From: Botrytis cinerea B05.10
Lineage: Eukaryota; Ascomycota; Leotiomycetes; Helotiales; Sclerotiniaceae
DNA: 64,000 bases
NCBI RefSeq assembly: GCF_000143535.2
Contig: NC_037314.1
Location: 310,001-374,000 of the forward strand
Direction of reading: 5' to 3'
Position 1 is the stretch's first letter, and each line of letters begins with the position of its first letter. A model generated the notes under the pieces. It saw only the letters and a list, made by a program, of their open reading frames with translations, did no database searches and was not told the DNA's origin. This document shows positions 1 through 12,339 of this stretch, piece after piece. Position numbers and translations under genes: made by a program.

Positions 1-1134
1 CCGGATCGAACTGGAGACAGAGTACAGATCCCTCATGTTCTGCCAATGGAGGAAGAGCAAGACGTCTTGTGTCTAAGTTCCAGATCCGTATAGTTTTATC
101 ACGGCTACCACTGACTAGATAATTTTGAGTGTGCTGAATGGTGTAGATACATTCTGTGTGACCTTCCTCTGGATAGTGAGGGTGTGGTAATTGAAAGTTG
201 GTAAATTTGCCAGCTTCCCAATTCGCTTCTAGGCGTCTTCTCTGTGTATAGAGATAATGCCAATTGAGTTTCTCTTCTCCACTACTTCGATCCACAATCG
301 CTAAATCATTTCCGTGTTTAGGAGGGGAAACTCCCTTTCCTTTCCACTGGGCGACACCTCCATCTGTGCTGGAATATGGTGACCAACCCTTATCACTGTC
401 CGCCGAAAGTATCGGCGCATCCATCATGATCGAGTCCTCAGCAAGGGGGCTTTGTCTCATTTCCCTTGTGCTTGCCGGACCAAATATTGACGTCTGTTTT
501 ATCATGTTCGCTCGATTGTCATCATCGCCATCCGGATTTGGTATTATCTGTTGTATATTGCCCCTCGTTCTGCGCTCAACTGAAGGATTGAGGTCGAAGC
601 TGGTCTTTGGACTCCATCGTGATTGTCCGCCGGGGAACTCGAATTTGAAAACTTCCGATTGTACAACTCTAAACCCATCTCGTATATACAGTTGCTCCCA
701 TAACTTTCGATCGAAGCATAGCATTTGCCAATGTCGCGAGGCGCGGGCGGTTCGTATTAGTGATACTGGATCAAGGAAACCGAGAATCCTCAAACATATC
801 TCTGAGGGTAAGTGGAGGGAGAAATCCATCTTGAGCCGTGGCTTGAGTCGTCCAACTATATCCCACACTTCCGATGTTGGCAATTTACTCATGATATCTA
901 AAATACATTCTGGGAAGGGTTAGTGGTGAGTAGTAGAAAGCATGGAGAATTCCATGGAACGGTAGAGATGGGTTGATGAGAATGATGATGCAATTGCTCC
1001 TTACCTGCGCGATCTTCAGTAGACATCTCTGCAAGCCATGAGGGCAACTCGTCAAATTTAGGTTGATTAACAACAGTCAGAGGATGTTCACTATACCCTT
1101 CATCAAGAGGAGACCTCCGAAGAGAGCTGGACAT
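1..1134 (-). CDS. F-box/WD40 repeat protein, 5' part (runs off left edge)
   Basis: Two exons are visible: 1005-1134 (43 codons plus 1 nt) and 1-897, joined across a 107-nt intron (donor GTAAGG, branch CTAACC, acceptor TTTTAG), giving residues 1-342 before the edge. Exon 2 carries an F-box at about residues 70-115 (LPSEICLRILGFLD). The first WD40 repeat lies near the edge (LVSGSRDKTIRIWNLD). Proteins of this type are SCF ubiquitin-ligase substrate receptors: the F-box binds Skp1 and the WD40 propeller binds phosphorylated substrate. The stretch before the F-box (PSWLAEMSTEDRAD onward) sits where beta-TrCP/Cdc4 proteins have a dimerisation helix. The best guess is a beta-TrCP/FWD-1-like receptor rather than a Met30-like one, but most of the propeller is missing, so this is inference. 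The start at 1134 is the first ATG of exon 1. Confidence 0.85.
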
Positions 1135-4100
1135 GATGGAGCGACTTGGAACCTAGGAACCAGGGAATCCGGGAACTTGAGATGTCGTAATGATGATTTG
1201 GTATATTTGACTCGAAACTTGGAGGGTGAGCTAAGAGTGAACTCGACAGAATGTGAGCCTCTAGTCAAATCATATCATATATGACTTTGTTTTTGTAAAT
1301 CAAACGATGTCGTAGTAATTACCTATGTTTTTTTTTTTTTGTTTACAATCGAGATGTTGACGGTACGCTGTATGCACATTCAGTTCCGGCACGGATTACA
1401 CACAGACTAAGAAGAAGATACCTATGGACAGTACCTGGTAGATATCTCCCAAGATACACTAAAGCAACAAGGCTGGAGATATTCAACACTACGCGGAGTT
1501 AAGACTCCATCTTTCTTTCTTTTATTCCGTAAAAGGCAATTCTCACTACCTGCCCAGGGACCGACCATTTCACACGCTTAAATCGATGTTCGAGTGGGAC
1601 CCATGCAGCAGCAACTGGAGTACGGAGTATGGAGTATTTACAAGATTCGTAACATAAGGATGCATTTGGTCAAGAGCATTTACGGTGTGTGCGGTATTGA
1701 CGTGCCCAGTGATTCGGACAAAAGCTGCAACAACATACCTACCGCCTTGTCATATGCCTAGGCACGTGATTGCATTCATCGTATTCACCAAGTAGGAGCC
1801 TTTGATCACTTTCCCCAGCCAATTTCTCAGTGATATGTCTAGGTACGGGCAGGATTCTGCCGAGGGTTTGAACAGAGATCTGAATTCGAAGGCGAGAGTC
1901 TCGATGGAATCGGGATACTTGGTAATACTTTAGGTTTTCTATATGCTTACTAGATAGTCTGGGCTAGGGATTAGGTTTTGTGAACGGTATGTGTCGGAGT
2001 GAGTTTCGGTCAAATACATGAATGGCCAAAACGAGGGATGGATGATGAATGATGATGAGTGGCCATTATTGATGGGGAAGCTGCGCGGAGGGAAACGAGA
2101 AGGAATGCAGGATCGATCTCGCCCCGGAGATGGCATACTTGCAGTACGGAGTCTATGTAGCGACCTATATAATACTCACCGGTAGATTATTCGGATTCCG
2201 TGTTGCTGCTTTGATTACGAAGTGACATCGATTGGGGAGAAAGATGTGACCGGTGAGAGACACACGCAAGGCAGCAGATGGAGAAGGGAAAACAGAAACA
2301 GGAAAGAGAAAGGACAGAAAGAAGCCTTCGCGGGAGAGTACGCTATTGAAAGGTTAAAGGATAGCAACAGGAACATTTGGGCGATGCCAAGGACTCAGGT
2401 TAGTTGATCGACTTGACGGAGTATGTAAGTAAGATGCTACAATTTCACACCATTGCATTGCTAGGGATTCCTCTAGCCGGGCCTGCCTTGGAAGCGTCGT
2501 GCAACGAAAGTAAATCAATATTTGCATCGCCTTTGAGAACCCGGGCGAAATAGACTCGAATAGAGTTGAGGCGTGCAATGGTCATCCATCCATTCCTAAC
2601 AACGGTAGCGGTAAGCAACGGCGGTGGCATCGGAGTGCTGGGCAGGCAGGTATGTGTTGCAGCTCGCCTCTTGCCCAGACCATACACAGTACCGGTCTGG
2701 CTGACGCGCATCCAGGGAAGAGGAGGAGGAAAGAGGAGGAGGAAAGAGGAAGAGGACAGAGAGAGCATAGATCCCCGATGCATTCCAACCAAGACCCGAT
2801 GGAGTACCGGTACGGACATGTATGCGGATAATGTGGGAGGAGCAGGAATCGTCATATGTTCCACGTACTTGGCCCAGATAGGCATGGAACTTTATCTGAT
2901 GATCAAGTGCAAGCAGCAAAGAAGCTTTCGAGTTAAAACATTGCCTAGGTATGTTTGAGATTCTATTGAATGACCGACAGTACAAATTTAAATTTAGATT
3001 CGCGACGGCAGGGGAGGGGAGCGAAAGGAACGGAGGAGGCTCAATTACGCAGACAGGATATGGTTGTATGTAATATACCATGTGTCATATATGTGTGCAT
3101 TAGGCAATTGATCGGTTATCTGGAGATTAGATTGGTGAAGTGCAACAAGATGGTGAGCGTCGCTGCACGATGTACACGCACCGGAAATGGTGAGCTCGCT
3201 GTGTTTGGAGGCAAACACACAGCATGCGAGGAAGAAGAGGAAATGCCATTGAGTTTCAGACGATCGATGTGTACATACGTGTTCGAGAAGGAGCAGTATT
3301 GTGTTGAACGTGAATTGATGTTGCTCTCTGCCGTTGGTGGTGCTCCCCGACCAACGATCACCGCCAACAGATCCCTCCTTTGTGCACGTCGGCGGTTCCT
3401 GAAAGAAGGAAGGCTGTTGCCGGCAGCTTAAACAGTCCCATTTCCGCAGAGTTCCCAGCCGTTTCTAGATCTTTCAATCTTCCTTCCATTAGCCCTTCTC
3501 GAGCCCTTCCATTGCCTTATCCATCGCTGGCACCAAAGTCAGTTATTTATTGCTGTCGTCTAAGCAGCTTAGCGCATAACTTAATCCATGGCGACGCAGC
3601 ACTCCTGAGACAAGATTCAAATCAAACACGACCCTCCCCCCTCTCGTCCCTCTCTTACCTCTTACACACCCATACAACCCAGCCCGCATCCACTTCCACA
3701 CGACTCTCACACATACGCCCGCCCTTCGTCAGGCTCAGACTCCTTCCAAACCTTCACGACCGCCCAGCAACGCTCCAGGACCGCAAAGAAAATATATAAA
3801 AAAAGGCGGGCAACAAGACAGGACACAGGATGCGTGGTGCATGATACATGATTCACGATTCCACGACTCACGATACACCATTCACAGTGCCGCAGACACA
3901 TACACAGGACGGTACAAAGCAGTTACTAAGCTCTCTGGTCCTCACTGCTGACCCGCAATCAAATGTATCCAAATCAACAAACCTGAAATCCATCCATCCA
4001 CAATCCCAAATTTATCCACTTCCCCACCGAAACAACCCTCCAACGAAAACGTATTGCGAAAGAAGACCACCAGGACCACACACCGTAGCACTCGACTCGA

Positions 4101-4269
4101 GCAGACCACCTCCCCCCATCCACCTGCCACCTGCAGTTCAACCCGGTTACAATTCACATTGTCCAATATACATTTTATTCTTCCCCTTAAAGCGGAAAAG
4201 CGGGATATTTTTTTAAAACAACTTATCACAATTTAATTCATCGTCAATCATTTGGATCATTCAACGTTC
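1135..4269. other. Long intergenic region upstream of cdc24
   Basis: This 3.1 kb lies between two divergent starts. No ORF in it looks like a conserved protein. It holds a T-run at about 1328-1340, several copies of a TACGGAGTA-like word (1616-1638, about 2142-2150 and 2415-2427), an AGG-rich patch near 2715-2755 and a pyrimidine-rich tract at about 3620-3720. The part from about 3800 on is probably the cdc24 5' leader and contains a 122-codon ORF (3848-4216). Confidence 0.6.
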
Positions 4270-7200
4270 ATGTCATCTGGCGGTGTTGCCATTCGTGTGG
4301 CTCAGTCTCAATCTCATGGACCTCTTTTGAGAACGAATACAGCGCCTGTATTCAACAATCGAAGCGCCGAGGGCAACGGAACCGGTTTGAGTCAAACAAT
4401 GAGCCATAATTCACGATCGTCGCAGCTCACGGGCTCGACTGCCTTTACGACTTCCTCTACGACTTCCTTAAATTCTCTATCTACTTCTGCGACACTGGTT
4501 CCAGCCCCGCTGGCGATGCCAGTACAAGGCGGAAATGTAATCGCGACCAACAATATCATTAACCAAAGAGCCGACGCCTCGAGATCACTATATCAAATAT
4601 GCGTCAATTTACGACAGCGACTAGCACAAGTCCCTGGATTTAACGGTCATTTCGTCGATTCAGACGATGAAGATGAGGCCGAGGAGGATATGGACCCTGT
4701 GTCCTCCCTTTGGCGATGCCTGCGAAAGGGAACTCCACTGGTAACGCTCTACAATACCCTCCAGCCAGCAGAGCCTCTGCCATTACCCGACAACAAGATG
4801 GCCGAACCAAAGAAGTCTAAGATGGCAGCGTTCAAGTTTGTTGAGGCTTGTATGAAGGATTTGCAAATCCCCCCGGGCGATGTTTTTGCTCTATCGGATC
4901 TTTTTGGTGATGACACGACTGGTTTCGTGAAGGTACGTCTATTTCTATTGTGCTTATCACCGTGGCCATGCTATGCCTTTAAGTGAGGAGCGCGACACAT
5001 GCTATCTTCACATGAATCAAAGGATTTACCAAGGGATAAATCACAGGATGAAATCTGAAGACGGTCTACGTCCCCTTCTATAGTTCAAGTGAACCCGCGA
5101 CAATTTGCGCTTCTTGTTCTGTCAATTCCAACTTATTCTTTTGGAACCAGTAATCATGAGATCCCCCACTTACCACTTTGCACAGGTCACTCAGGTTATA
5201 AATATCGTTCTCGATGTGGCGGAACAGCGTGGCCTGCTTCTCACATCTCGGGCCGAGGATACTAACGAGTCTGCCACTGCGCCTGGCTCCAAGATGAGCT
5301 ATAGGCAGCATGTAGTTCGGGAATTAGTCGACACGGAACGCAAATACGTGCAAGATTTGGAGAATCTACACGAACTCAAGAAGACAATCGAGCAAAAGGG
5401 TGTTATTGCAGGCGATGTCGTGCACGATATATTTCTAAACATCAACGCGATCCTCGACTTTCAACGCCGATTTCTCATCAAAATCGAGACTACAAATTCT
5501 CAACCAGTAGACAAACAAGAATGGGGACTACCATTCAGAAATTACGAGGAGGCGTTTGGCATATACCAACCATTTATTGCGAATCAGCGCAAAGCTGCAT
5601 CAATAGCGAAGGATAACTTTGACAAAATTACCATGGCAGATCACCCTGTCGTCGTGGATTTCAATACTTTGGATGGATTCCTCTTAAAACCCATGCAACG
5701 TTTGGTGAAATATCCTCTTTTGTTAAAGGTATGCAACTGATTATACTGTGAAAGTACCCGATGCTAAATTAATAGGACCTCCGAGATAAAACGAATGCCA
5801 GTGATGAGGCGAAAGAAGATCTTACTCTTGGTATCGAAGCATCTAATCGTGTGCTCCATCAGGCAAATGCAGCAGTCGATAGGGAGCTTAGAGGTGAAGC
5901 TTTGTTGGATCTCTGCGGCCGTGTCGACGACTGGAAGAATCATAGAGTCGATCATTTTGGTGACCTAATTTTGCATGGCCATTTCCCTGTAGTTACTGGC
6001 AAGAGTGACGTTCAAAAAGAGGTGCATTTCCCTCTTTCCCCCAGACAAAATTCGGCAAAAACTTACGAACCTGAACAGTATACTATATATCTATTTGAAC
6101 GTATTCTCCTATGTTGCAAGGAAGTCAATCCAAACAAGTCTAAAGATAAACTAATGGGAAATCAAAAGGACAAGAAGGATCGAAAGGACAAGAACAAAAT
6201 TAAAGAAAAGGATAAGAATGCTAAATTGCAGCTAAAGGGTCGAATTTTCATGACTAACGTGACAGATGTAGTATCATCTGCCAAGCCAGGTATAAGATTA
6301 TCATCTTTCCAGATACCGAGATTTCCTTACTGACAACTTACCAGGTTCTTACACAGTCCAGATTTACTGGAAGGGGGATCCAGGTGTTGAAAATTTCATC
6401 ATTAGATTTTCCAACGAAGAGACCATGAAGAAGTGGTATGAAGGTGTTGATAAACAGAAGAAAGAGCATGCCAACATTGGCGCGCAGACAAGCACTAGTC
6501 CCGATACAGCACTCAGGGACTTTGAGTGGGCGCGCGATCAAATTGCATCAATGCCTAATCCTTACGCTCAACAAGAGGATGAGGATGAAGAGGAAGACTA
6601 CAGTGGTACCACTGCTTATGGATCCCCACCAAACTTTGGAATGCCTCCTAATTTTGGAATGCCTCCAAACGCTAGCATGGCACGAAATTCATCTAATAAT
6701 AGCCTGCGTTCAAGATCCGCAACCACAGAAGGTAGTAACCCATCTTTAGCCGGTATTGCACGAGCAGCACCGCCACGTTTCCCAGCTGGCACGAGTATGG
6801 CCACACCTCTAAGTTTACAGACTCAGATGTCCGGCTCACTCCCATCCCCGGGTCAAAGACTGGGAGGAGACTCGTACTTCTCGCCTATTGGGGAGTCACC
6901 TGCACCCTCTGCGCGAACTAGTACATCGTCTACGTTTCAATTTCCTCAGACATCTCAATTTCCACGCCAGCCAACACCCCAGGGTTCTTGGGAAGATAGC
7001 AATCGTTACACCGCACCTGCAACTAGTCGTGTACAACCAAGAGAGAGAGAGAACGGTTCAGTCAGCGGTCCTTCTTATCAGATGAATGGCCGAACGCCAC
7101 AGAGGCCATCACTTCCTGCCATGGCTACATCATCACAGGCTGCGGCTGCGGCTGCACAACAGCGAAGTCGCTCATATAGCACTCCTGACATTAATGCTCA

Positions 7201-7897
7201 GCAGGGTGTTCGTCGCCTACCAAATGGAGCTCTGAGCACCCCACAAGGACAAGTTCCCGCCGTTCCTGGCATCCCTGCACATCTACATCCAGCTTATGAT
7301 GCTGGCGTTCCCAGATCCCAGAACAACTCACCAAATGGATTGCCAGTAAGGACCAACACCCAATCGCCTGGCGTTCAGAGAGAACGTCAACTGCAACAGC
7401 AGCAGCCACCGCAGTACGCTAATGGATTACAGTACTCAAACGGTTCACAAAGCTTGGGCGTGTCACAGCCTAATTATGCTCGCAGCAATACTACTCAAAT
7501 ACCAACAACTGCGCTTGATAGCCGGCTGCCACCATCACTGATGAGTGGTAATGGTGGAATGTCTCTCTCGCCAGAAGGGGACACACTGTTACCCACACAG
7601 CTTAAGGTCAAGGTCAATTGTGACGGTAACTATGTTACATTAGTAGTGGCTTTTAACATCACATATCAATCTCTTACTGATCGCATTGATGCTAAGGTTG
7701 GAAGATTCTCGACCAACGCAATCGCTCGAGGAACGATGAGATTACGATATCGTGACGAAGATGGTGATTTTGTTACTATTGAATCCGATGATGACATTCA
7801 AATTGCATTTCAAGAATGGAGCGAGGCTCAAAAATCACATACAGGGCAACTTGGAGAAATTGAGTTATTTTGTTTAAGCATTGACGGCGAGCGTTAA
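4270..7897 (+). CDS. cdc24: Cdc24-type Rho guanine nucleotide exchange factor
   Basis: Four exons: 4270-4932, 5186-5728, 5776-6289 and 6345-7897, giving 1090 aa. All joins keep the frame with GT/AG ends (introns 253, 47 and 55 nt). Order: Ser/Thr-rich N terminus; calponin-homology-like domain about 100-245; DH (RhoGEF) domain about 258-440 (ELVDTERKYVQDLENL; DGFLLKPMQRLVKYPLLLK); PH domain about 450-615 with a Lys-rich insert; long Pro/Ser/Gln-rich linker; C-terminal PB1 domain about 991-1090 with the acidic OPCA motif (YRDEDGDFVTIESDDD). This is the Cdc24/Scd1 architecture. Cdc24 loads GTP on Cdc42 at sites of polar growth, and the PB1 domain binds the scaffold Bem1. An in-frame TTG lies 18 nt upstream, but the first ATG is at 4270. 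Confidence 0.96.
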
Positions 7898-8615
7898 GGG
7901 GGGGTTTGATAGTGGGGTGATGACTCTCGTGGGATGGAAGCACTGATGGATACGGATTTTCATGGTTTATCTTGATATATCAACATTAACATTCATGGAT
8001 GGGAGGGTTATGATTACAACGTTGCGATGATGATAAAGGAAGGCTCGGCGTGGGTATATGAAGTCGGTTTATTGCTTCTTGCACAAAGGTGTTATTGGGC
8101 GCTGGTGTACTTTGTGAATGGCGCCTATGCATTGGTGGAGGACGATGGGAGAGGGCGCATTTATTGCCTTCACAGAGCATATAGCGAAAGATTAGTTTAT
8201 GAAACAAGAGCCTCACAGCTAAGGGGGAATATACCATGGTGGGGTGGGAATGAATTAGTAGGATGACATAGAAATACCACATCTTTGATACCATCTTAGA
8301 TCTATCTTTCCACTTGATATTTTTTCCTGGTAATACATTTTGAATCTCAATTGACATTCTCCGTCCCTTGCGCCATGATTGCCCCCAAAATGTGCATCGA
8401 CCCATTGTGATGCTTGATATATACAAGTACATAGATAGTACTTAGGTATGTCTACCTTCATACCTGTTTCCACATAGTTTCGTGCTGCTTGGAATTTTGT
8501 GTTCATTCTATGAGACCATCTTATATGCGTTCGCCCACACATGCCTCTCACGATCATTTCCCTGATGTGAATATATCGTGCCTTCAACACCACAGTATAG
8601 AAGCGTTTAGTCCGT
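7898..8615. other. Convergent intergenic region cdc24/mrp10
   Basis: The 718 nt between two converging stop codons hold the 3' UTRs of cdc24 and mrp10. No conserved ORF, RNA gene or repeat was recognised. Confidence 0.6.
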
Positions 8616-9044
8616 TCATTTCTTCTTGCGCGGTCCAACAATCTTGGGATACATCCGTGAGAGATGGTAATTGATTGTGTTCTTCTTTTGGGCTGCGGCT
8701 TTCTGCATGCGAATTATGTCAGTAGACTGCCGTGATAGTTTTACGGGCCTTTGAGGAACAGAGGGAGGGGACACATACGGGCGCATCCATACAAGTTCTC
8801 AATTGGGTTTCTAAGGCCTGGCATCCAGCTACGTTATATCCGGAAGATGCCCAGCATGCTACAAATAGAATGTCAGCATCTGCGAACCAATGATTGGTGA
8901 TTAGGAGGATGTCATACTGAGAACTGAAGTCATGATGGCCAAACATGGATTCGAATCGGTTTGATTTGGTCTTCTTACCCTCAATTTGGGCAGTGGAGGT
9001 AACCTCATGGGTACCTTGGCGGTGCTGGCTCCTTTGGGCGGCAT
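8616..9044 (-). CDS. mrp10: Mitochondrial small ribosomal subunit protein Mrp10 (mS37), twin CX9C
   Basis: Three small exons: 8918-9044, 8779-8858 and 8616-8702, giving 97 aa. The introns are 59 and 76 nt, with CTGAC branch points. The product starts MPPKGASTAKVPMRLPPLPK and has two CX9C motifs (CLAIMTSVLTC and CQALETQLRTC), the coiled-coil-helix signature of Mia40-imported intermembrane-space and mitoribosomal proteins. It ends in a basic tail (PRKKK). N terminus, cysteine spacing and a terminal NTINYHLSR block match the fungal Mrp10/CHCHD1 family as I know it. The role is as a structural protein of the 37S mitochondrial ribosomal subunit. The gene is divergent from the one starting at 9503 and convergent with cdc24. 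Confidence 0.93.
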
Positions 9045-9502
9045 GCTGAATTTAAATACACTGGTTGTGTATACCTAGTATGTATAGGAAGTGTGAGGGG
9101 CAAACAGACTCAATCAATCAATCCCACTTGGAGATTCAGATGTTGAATTCACAGTGCTTCTAAATAATTTATACGCTAGTATGTATTTGGATTAGTGGGG
9201 GAGGACTCCATCGGTCACAGGTGGGTTCAGGTTTGTTTACATCTGGTCGAGAAGCCAATCAGCTCGGTCCATGATTGAGGTCTTTTTGATTTATGAAAAC
9301 ACAAGTTAAAGGACCTTCTACTGCTGCTCGGTAGTTGGAAGACATGACATTAAAGAACAAACATTCTTAAATTTCAATAATCTGCGAATATTGATCCTGG
9401 ACTCTTCTGATATTGTTTCATTTTCTACAAAGATACATTCGATTACAACATACGACATAGGATTGTGTGACAGTGAATGCGCGTCCGAAGAGGGTATTCA
9501 AT
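9045..9502. promoter_or_regulatory. Shared divergent promoter region
   Basis: The 458 nt separate the mrp10 start (-) from the next start (+) and must hold both promoters. No TATA box or named site stands out. Confidence 0.5.
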
Positions 9503-12339
9503 ATGGAGGGTACATCATTTGAGACAGGAGAGAATTGGTGAGCGCGTCTTTCTTCTCTCCTCCTGCAATTCTATGATGGCGCGTACTAATGTAGAGAAGG
9601 GAAATATACAAAGACGCATTTGAACCACAGCCCTCGGGAAAAATATTAAAAGCCTGGGAACGAGCACCCGTCACCTCTCACGCCCCGCGTTTACACGGCC
9701 AGAAAATATGGAAAAAGAGAGGCGGATTGCGAGGTGGGCAAGAGGATAAGGAGAATTATAATGAGGCGTTTATGGAGCTAGAGAAAGAGGGTGCGGGTGC
9801 GAGGAAAAAGCCAAGGGTGTTGGGAATTAAAGAGGATATTTCGAGAGCGAAGTGGCATGAGGGAAAAGATGAGAGGGAGACCTGGGATGAAGACTTGATG
9901 ATGGGTGGCGCTAGTCCGAGGAAGAATGCATTGGGTACTCCAAATAAGTTGCAGGTGGTGCCTAGGAAGAGGACAAATGCAAATATGGTTATCACGCCTA
10001 GGAAATCCTCGAGGCAGACGGTGCTGGGTGAGAAGGGTCAAGCTTTGAATATGGAGCTATCACTCTCTCCAGGGAAGGATAAGGAGGTGAATGGTAGCCC
10101 GATTAGGAAGAGAAAGATGGCGAGGAAAAGCATGAGAAAGTCGATGGTGCCATTGGAGAATACGCAAAAGGTTGATGACGAGAAGCATCATAGACGACAC
10201 ACTTCTTTACTGTTCGATTTTGAAATGGCTGCTGGGGAGAAGGAGATAGAACCCGTGCAAGGATTAGAAAAATCGCCCAAGAAAACGCCAAAGAGACAAA
10301 GCCTTCGAAGATCAATGCGTGGAAGAGTTTCAGAGCCGGTTCAGGTGCTTGAGAAGTTCCTGGCGAGAGAAGACAAGAAACGAACCTCATATGCTGGACC
10401 CAATTCTGCTCCCTTGGGAGAAAGAACTATTGAAAGTCAAGCAGGCGCAATGGAGGTAGACCACAAACAAAATGAATCTTCCGAAAAAGACAAGTCTCAA
10501 GGCACAGCACACAGCTCAATCACAGAATCAATCAAGGAGCAGGATATATCACTTACAGCTCCCCAAACCGAACTTCTTCATGCAAACCCAGAAAGCGCAC
10601 AAGCCCAAGCCGTGGACATTCCTACCCAAAAAACTGTTAAAGGCGCCAAGCAAAAGAGAACAAGCTCACGTCGAAGTACACGTTCAAGTGATCGATTGGA
10701 GCTTGAGGCGGCCGCTAAAAAGCCTCTTCCTGTGGAGAATACAGAGGCCATCACTTCAACCACTCGTACGACGAATAGTCAAAATCTCGCGTCCTTGGTG
10801 TCTTCACAAAATACTGATGATATTCTGAATACGACACTGACTTCCACACCAGATCTTGATCTTCAAGATGTAGTTCAAGATGCTGCGGTTAAAGAGATGA
10901 CTGAATTCCAAGGAGAGTCAAGTAGTCCTGAAGTGCCGACTTCCGTTCAAGAAATAAATCACATCCTTGAAGAACTTCTTGAACAGTCCGTCACTCCCAA
11001 CGATAATTCAAAAAGTACTGAGTCACAAGCACCCAATGACGATTCAACGGATGAATTGCCGGCTAATGTTCATCGACAACAAGCTTTCAGCGGGCTTGAA
11101 GATATACAATCGGCCAATAGGAGCCCCACGACTCACGTGGCTCCATTAGAAGAAAGAAACCCCGATGACGAAGACATGGATGATTCCATGTCGGATCTTT
11201 CTGAAGTCTTACTCGAACCTACTATCAATGTTGCCAATCTTAGACCGTCTGGTTTGAATGAATCATTCAATAAAAACACAAACGAAATGCAGATTGTTGC
11301 AGAATCTGAATCTATCGATGATCCTGAGTCTTTTGATTTGATGCCAGTCAATAGTCTAAACGCCAACAACCAATCTAATGAATCTGATCATGGTCTCACA
11401 CAAGCTGAATCTACGACAGCATTCGCTACAACCTCTGAAGCCGACGACACTTTCTCATTGAGTGTAACCTCCTCATTCGAGAATGATGATACAGACATAC
11501 TTCGCCAATTCCTTACCAGAGTCAAGGCAGATAAAGCTGCAAAAGCTGCAGCTCCCGCTCCCAAAAAGAGAAAATCATTGCCACATTCACCTCTTCGAAT
11601 TCCGCTGGGAGATATTATGAATGCAGAAGCATCATCACCAGTTCAAGCACCAAGGGATGACTTTGACCTTAGCGTTCCGGAAGTAGCATCACCTTCACGC
11701 AAAAGTCGTGCCACAGCTCCACCATCTACGGAACAGTCAGAGGCAGAAGCTAAATCTATCAGGCGCAGTGGAAGAACTCGTCCACCTGTCCTTAAGATTC
11801 CTCTTCCAGCACCCAGTTCTATTCCAGTTCGAAGACTTGGTGGACAGGATGATACTAATGTTACTCTCAAGCAAAGTGTTGAAAAGGAATTAGCTGCCTT
11901 GACTCGTGTTAATACTCGGAAGAATAAAGCAGGTGCTGTTTTTCCGGAAGTAGTTTTAGCGAGAAAAGCGGATGGAAAAGAGAATCCTGCCAAGAGACAA
12001 AAAGACTTGAAGGAGATGTACGAAGAGAAACTCAGGAGAGAAAGGAAAGCCAAAGGCAAACCGAAGAAGTCAGTAGTGTGGGCGGAGGAAATTGCTCAGT
12101 ATCAAACTTTAGAGAAGAAAGAAAGAAAGACTATGGAAAGTAGAAAGGTTAATAAGAGTGGCGAGAGGATTGTAGATGAAAGTAAACCCGAGGAAAAGGA
12201 GAAAGTGGCAGAATCGAAGGAGAAGAAGGGTAGAGTCAAGACGCATACGAGTTCTAGTTCGAGACCCAGCAAGATTGCCACGGGCATTCCTACTGCTAAT
12301 GGAACGCCAGCTAGGAAGAAAAGAGTGGCGAAACCGTAG
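9503..12339 (+). CDS. Basic Ser/Thr-Pro-rich protein with PP1-docking-like motif, function unknown
   Basis: Two exons, 9503-9537 and 9600-12339, giving 924 aa. The first exon encodes 11 codons plus 2 nt, and only the acceptor ending at 9599 avoids a stop and gives a readable join (ENWEIYKDAFEPQPSG). The protein is largely disordered and basic at both ends with an acidic middle. Many proline-directed basic sites fit CDK consensus (ASPRK, TPNK, TPRK, SPGK, SPIRKRK, SPLR). Basic clusters such as KKRKSLPHSPLR look like nuclear-localisation signals. Near the C terminus, KKSVVWAEE contains K-S-V-V-W, which fits the RVxF-type PP1-docking pattern. These features suggest a cell-cycle-regulated nuclear or chromosome protein, but I do not recognise a family and this is inference only. 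Confidence 0.8.

Noticed and set aside
2566..2958. 130-codon + strand ORF in the cdc24 upstream region
   Set aside because: Composition is low-complexity and basic, similar-length ORFs exist on the other strand, no family similarity, no leader-like context.
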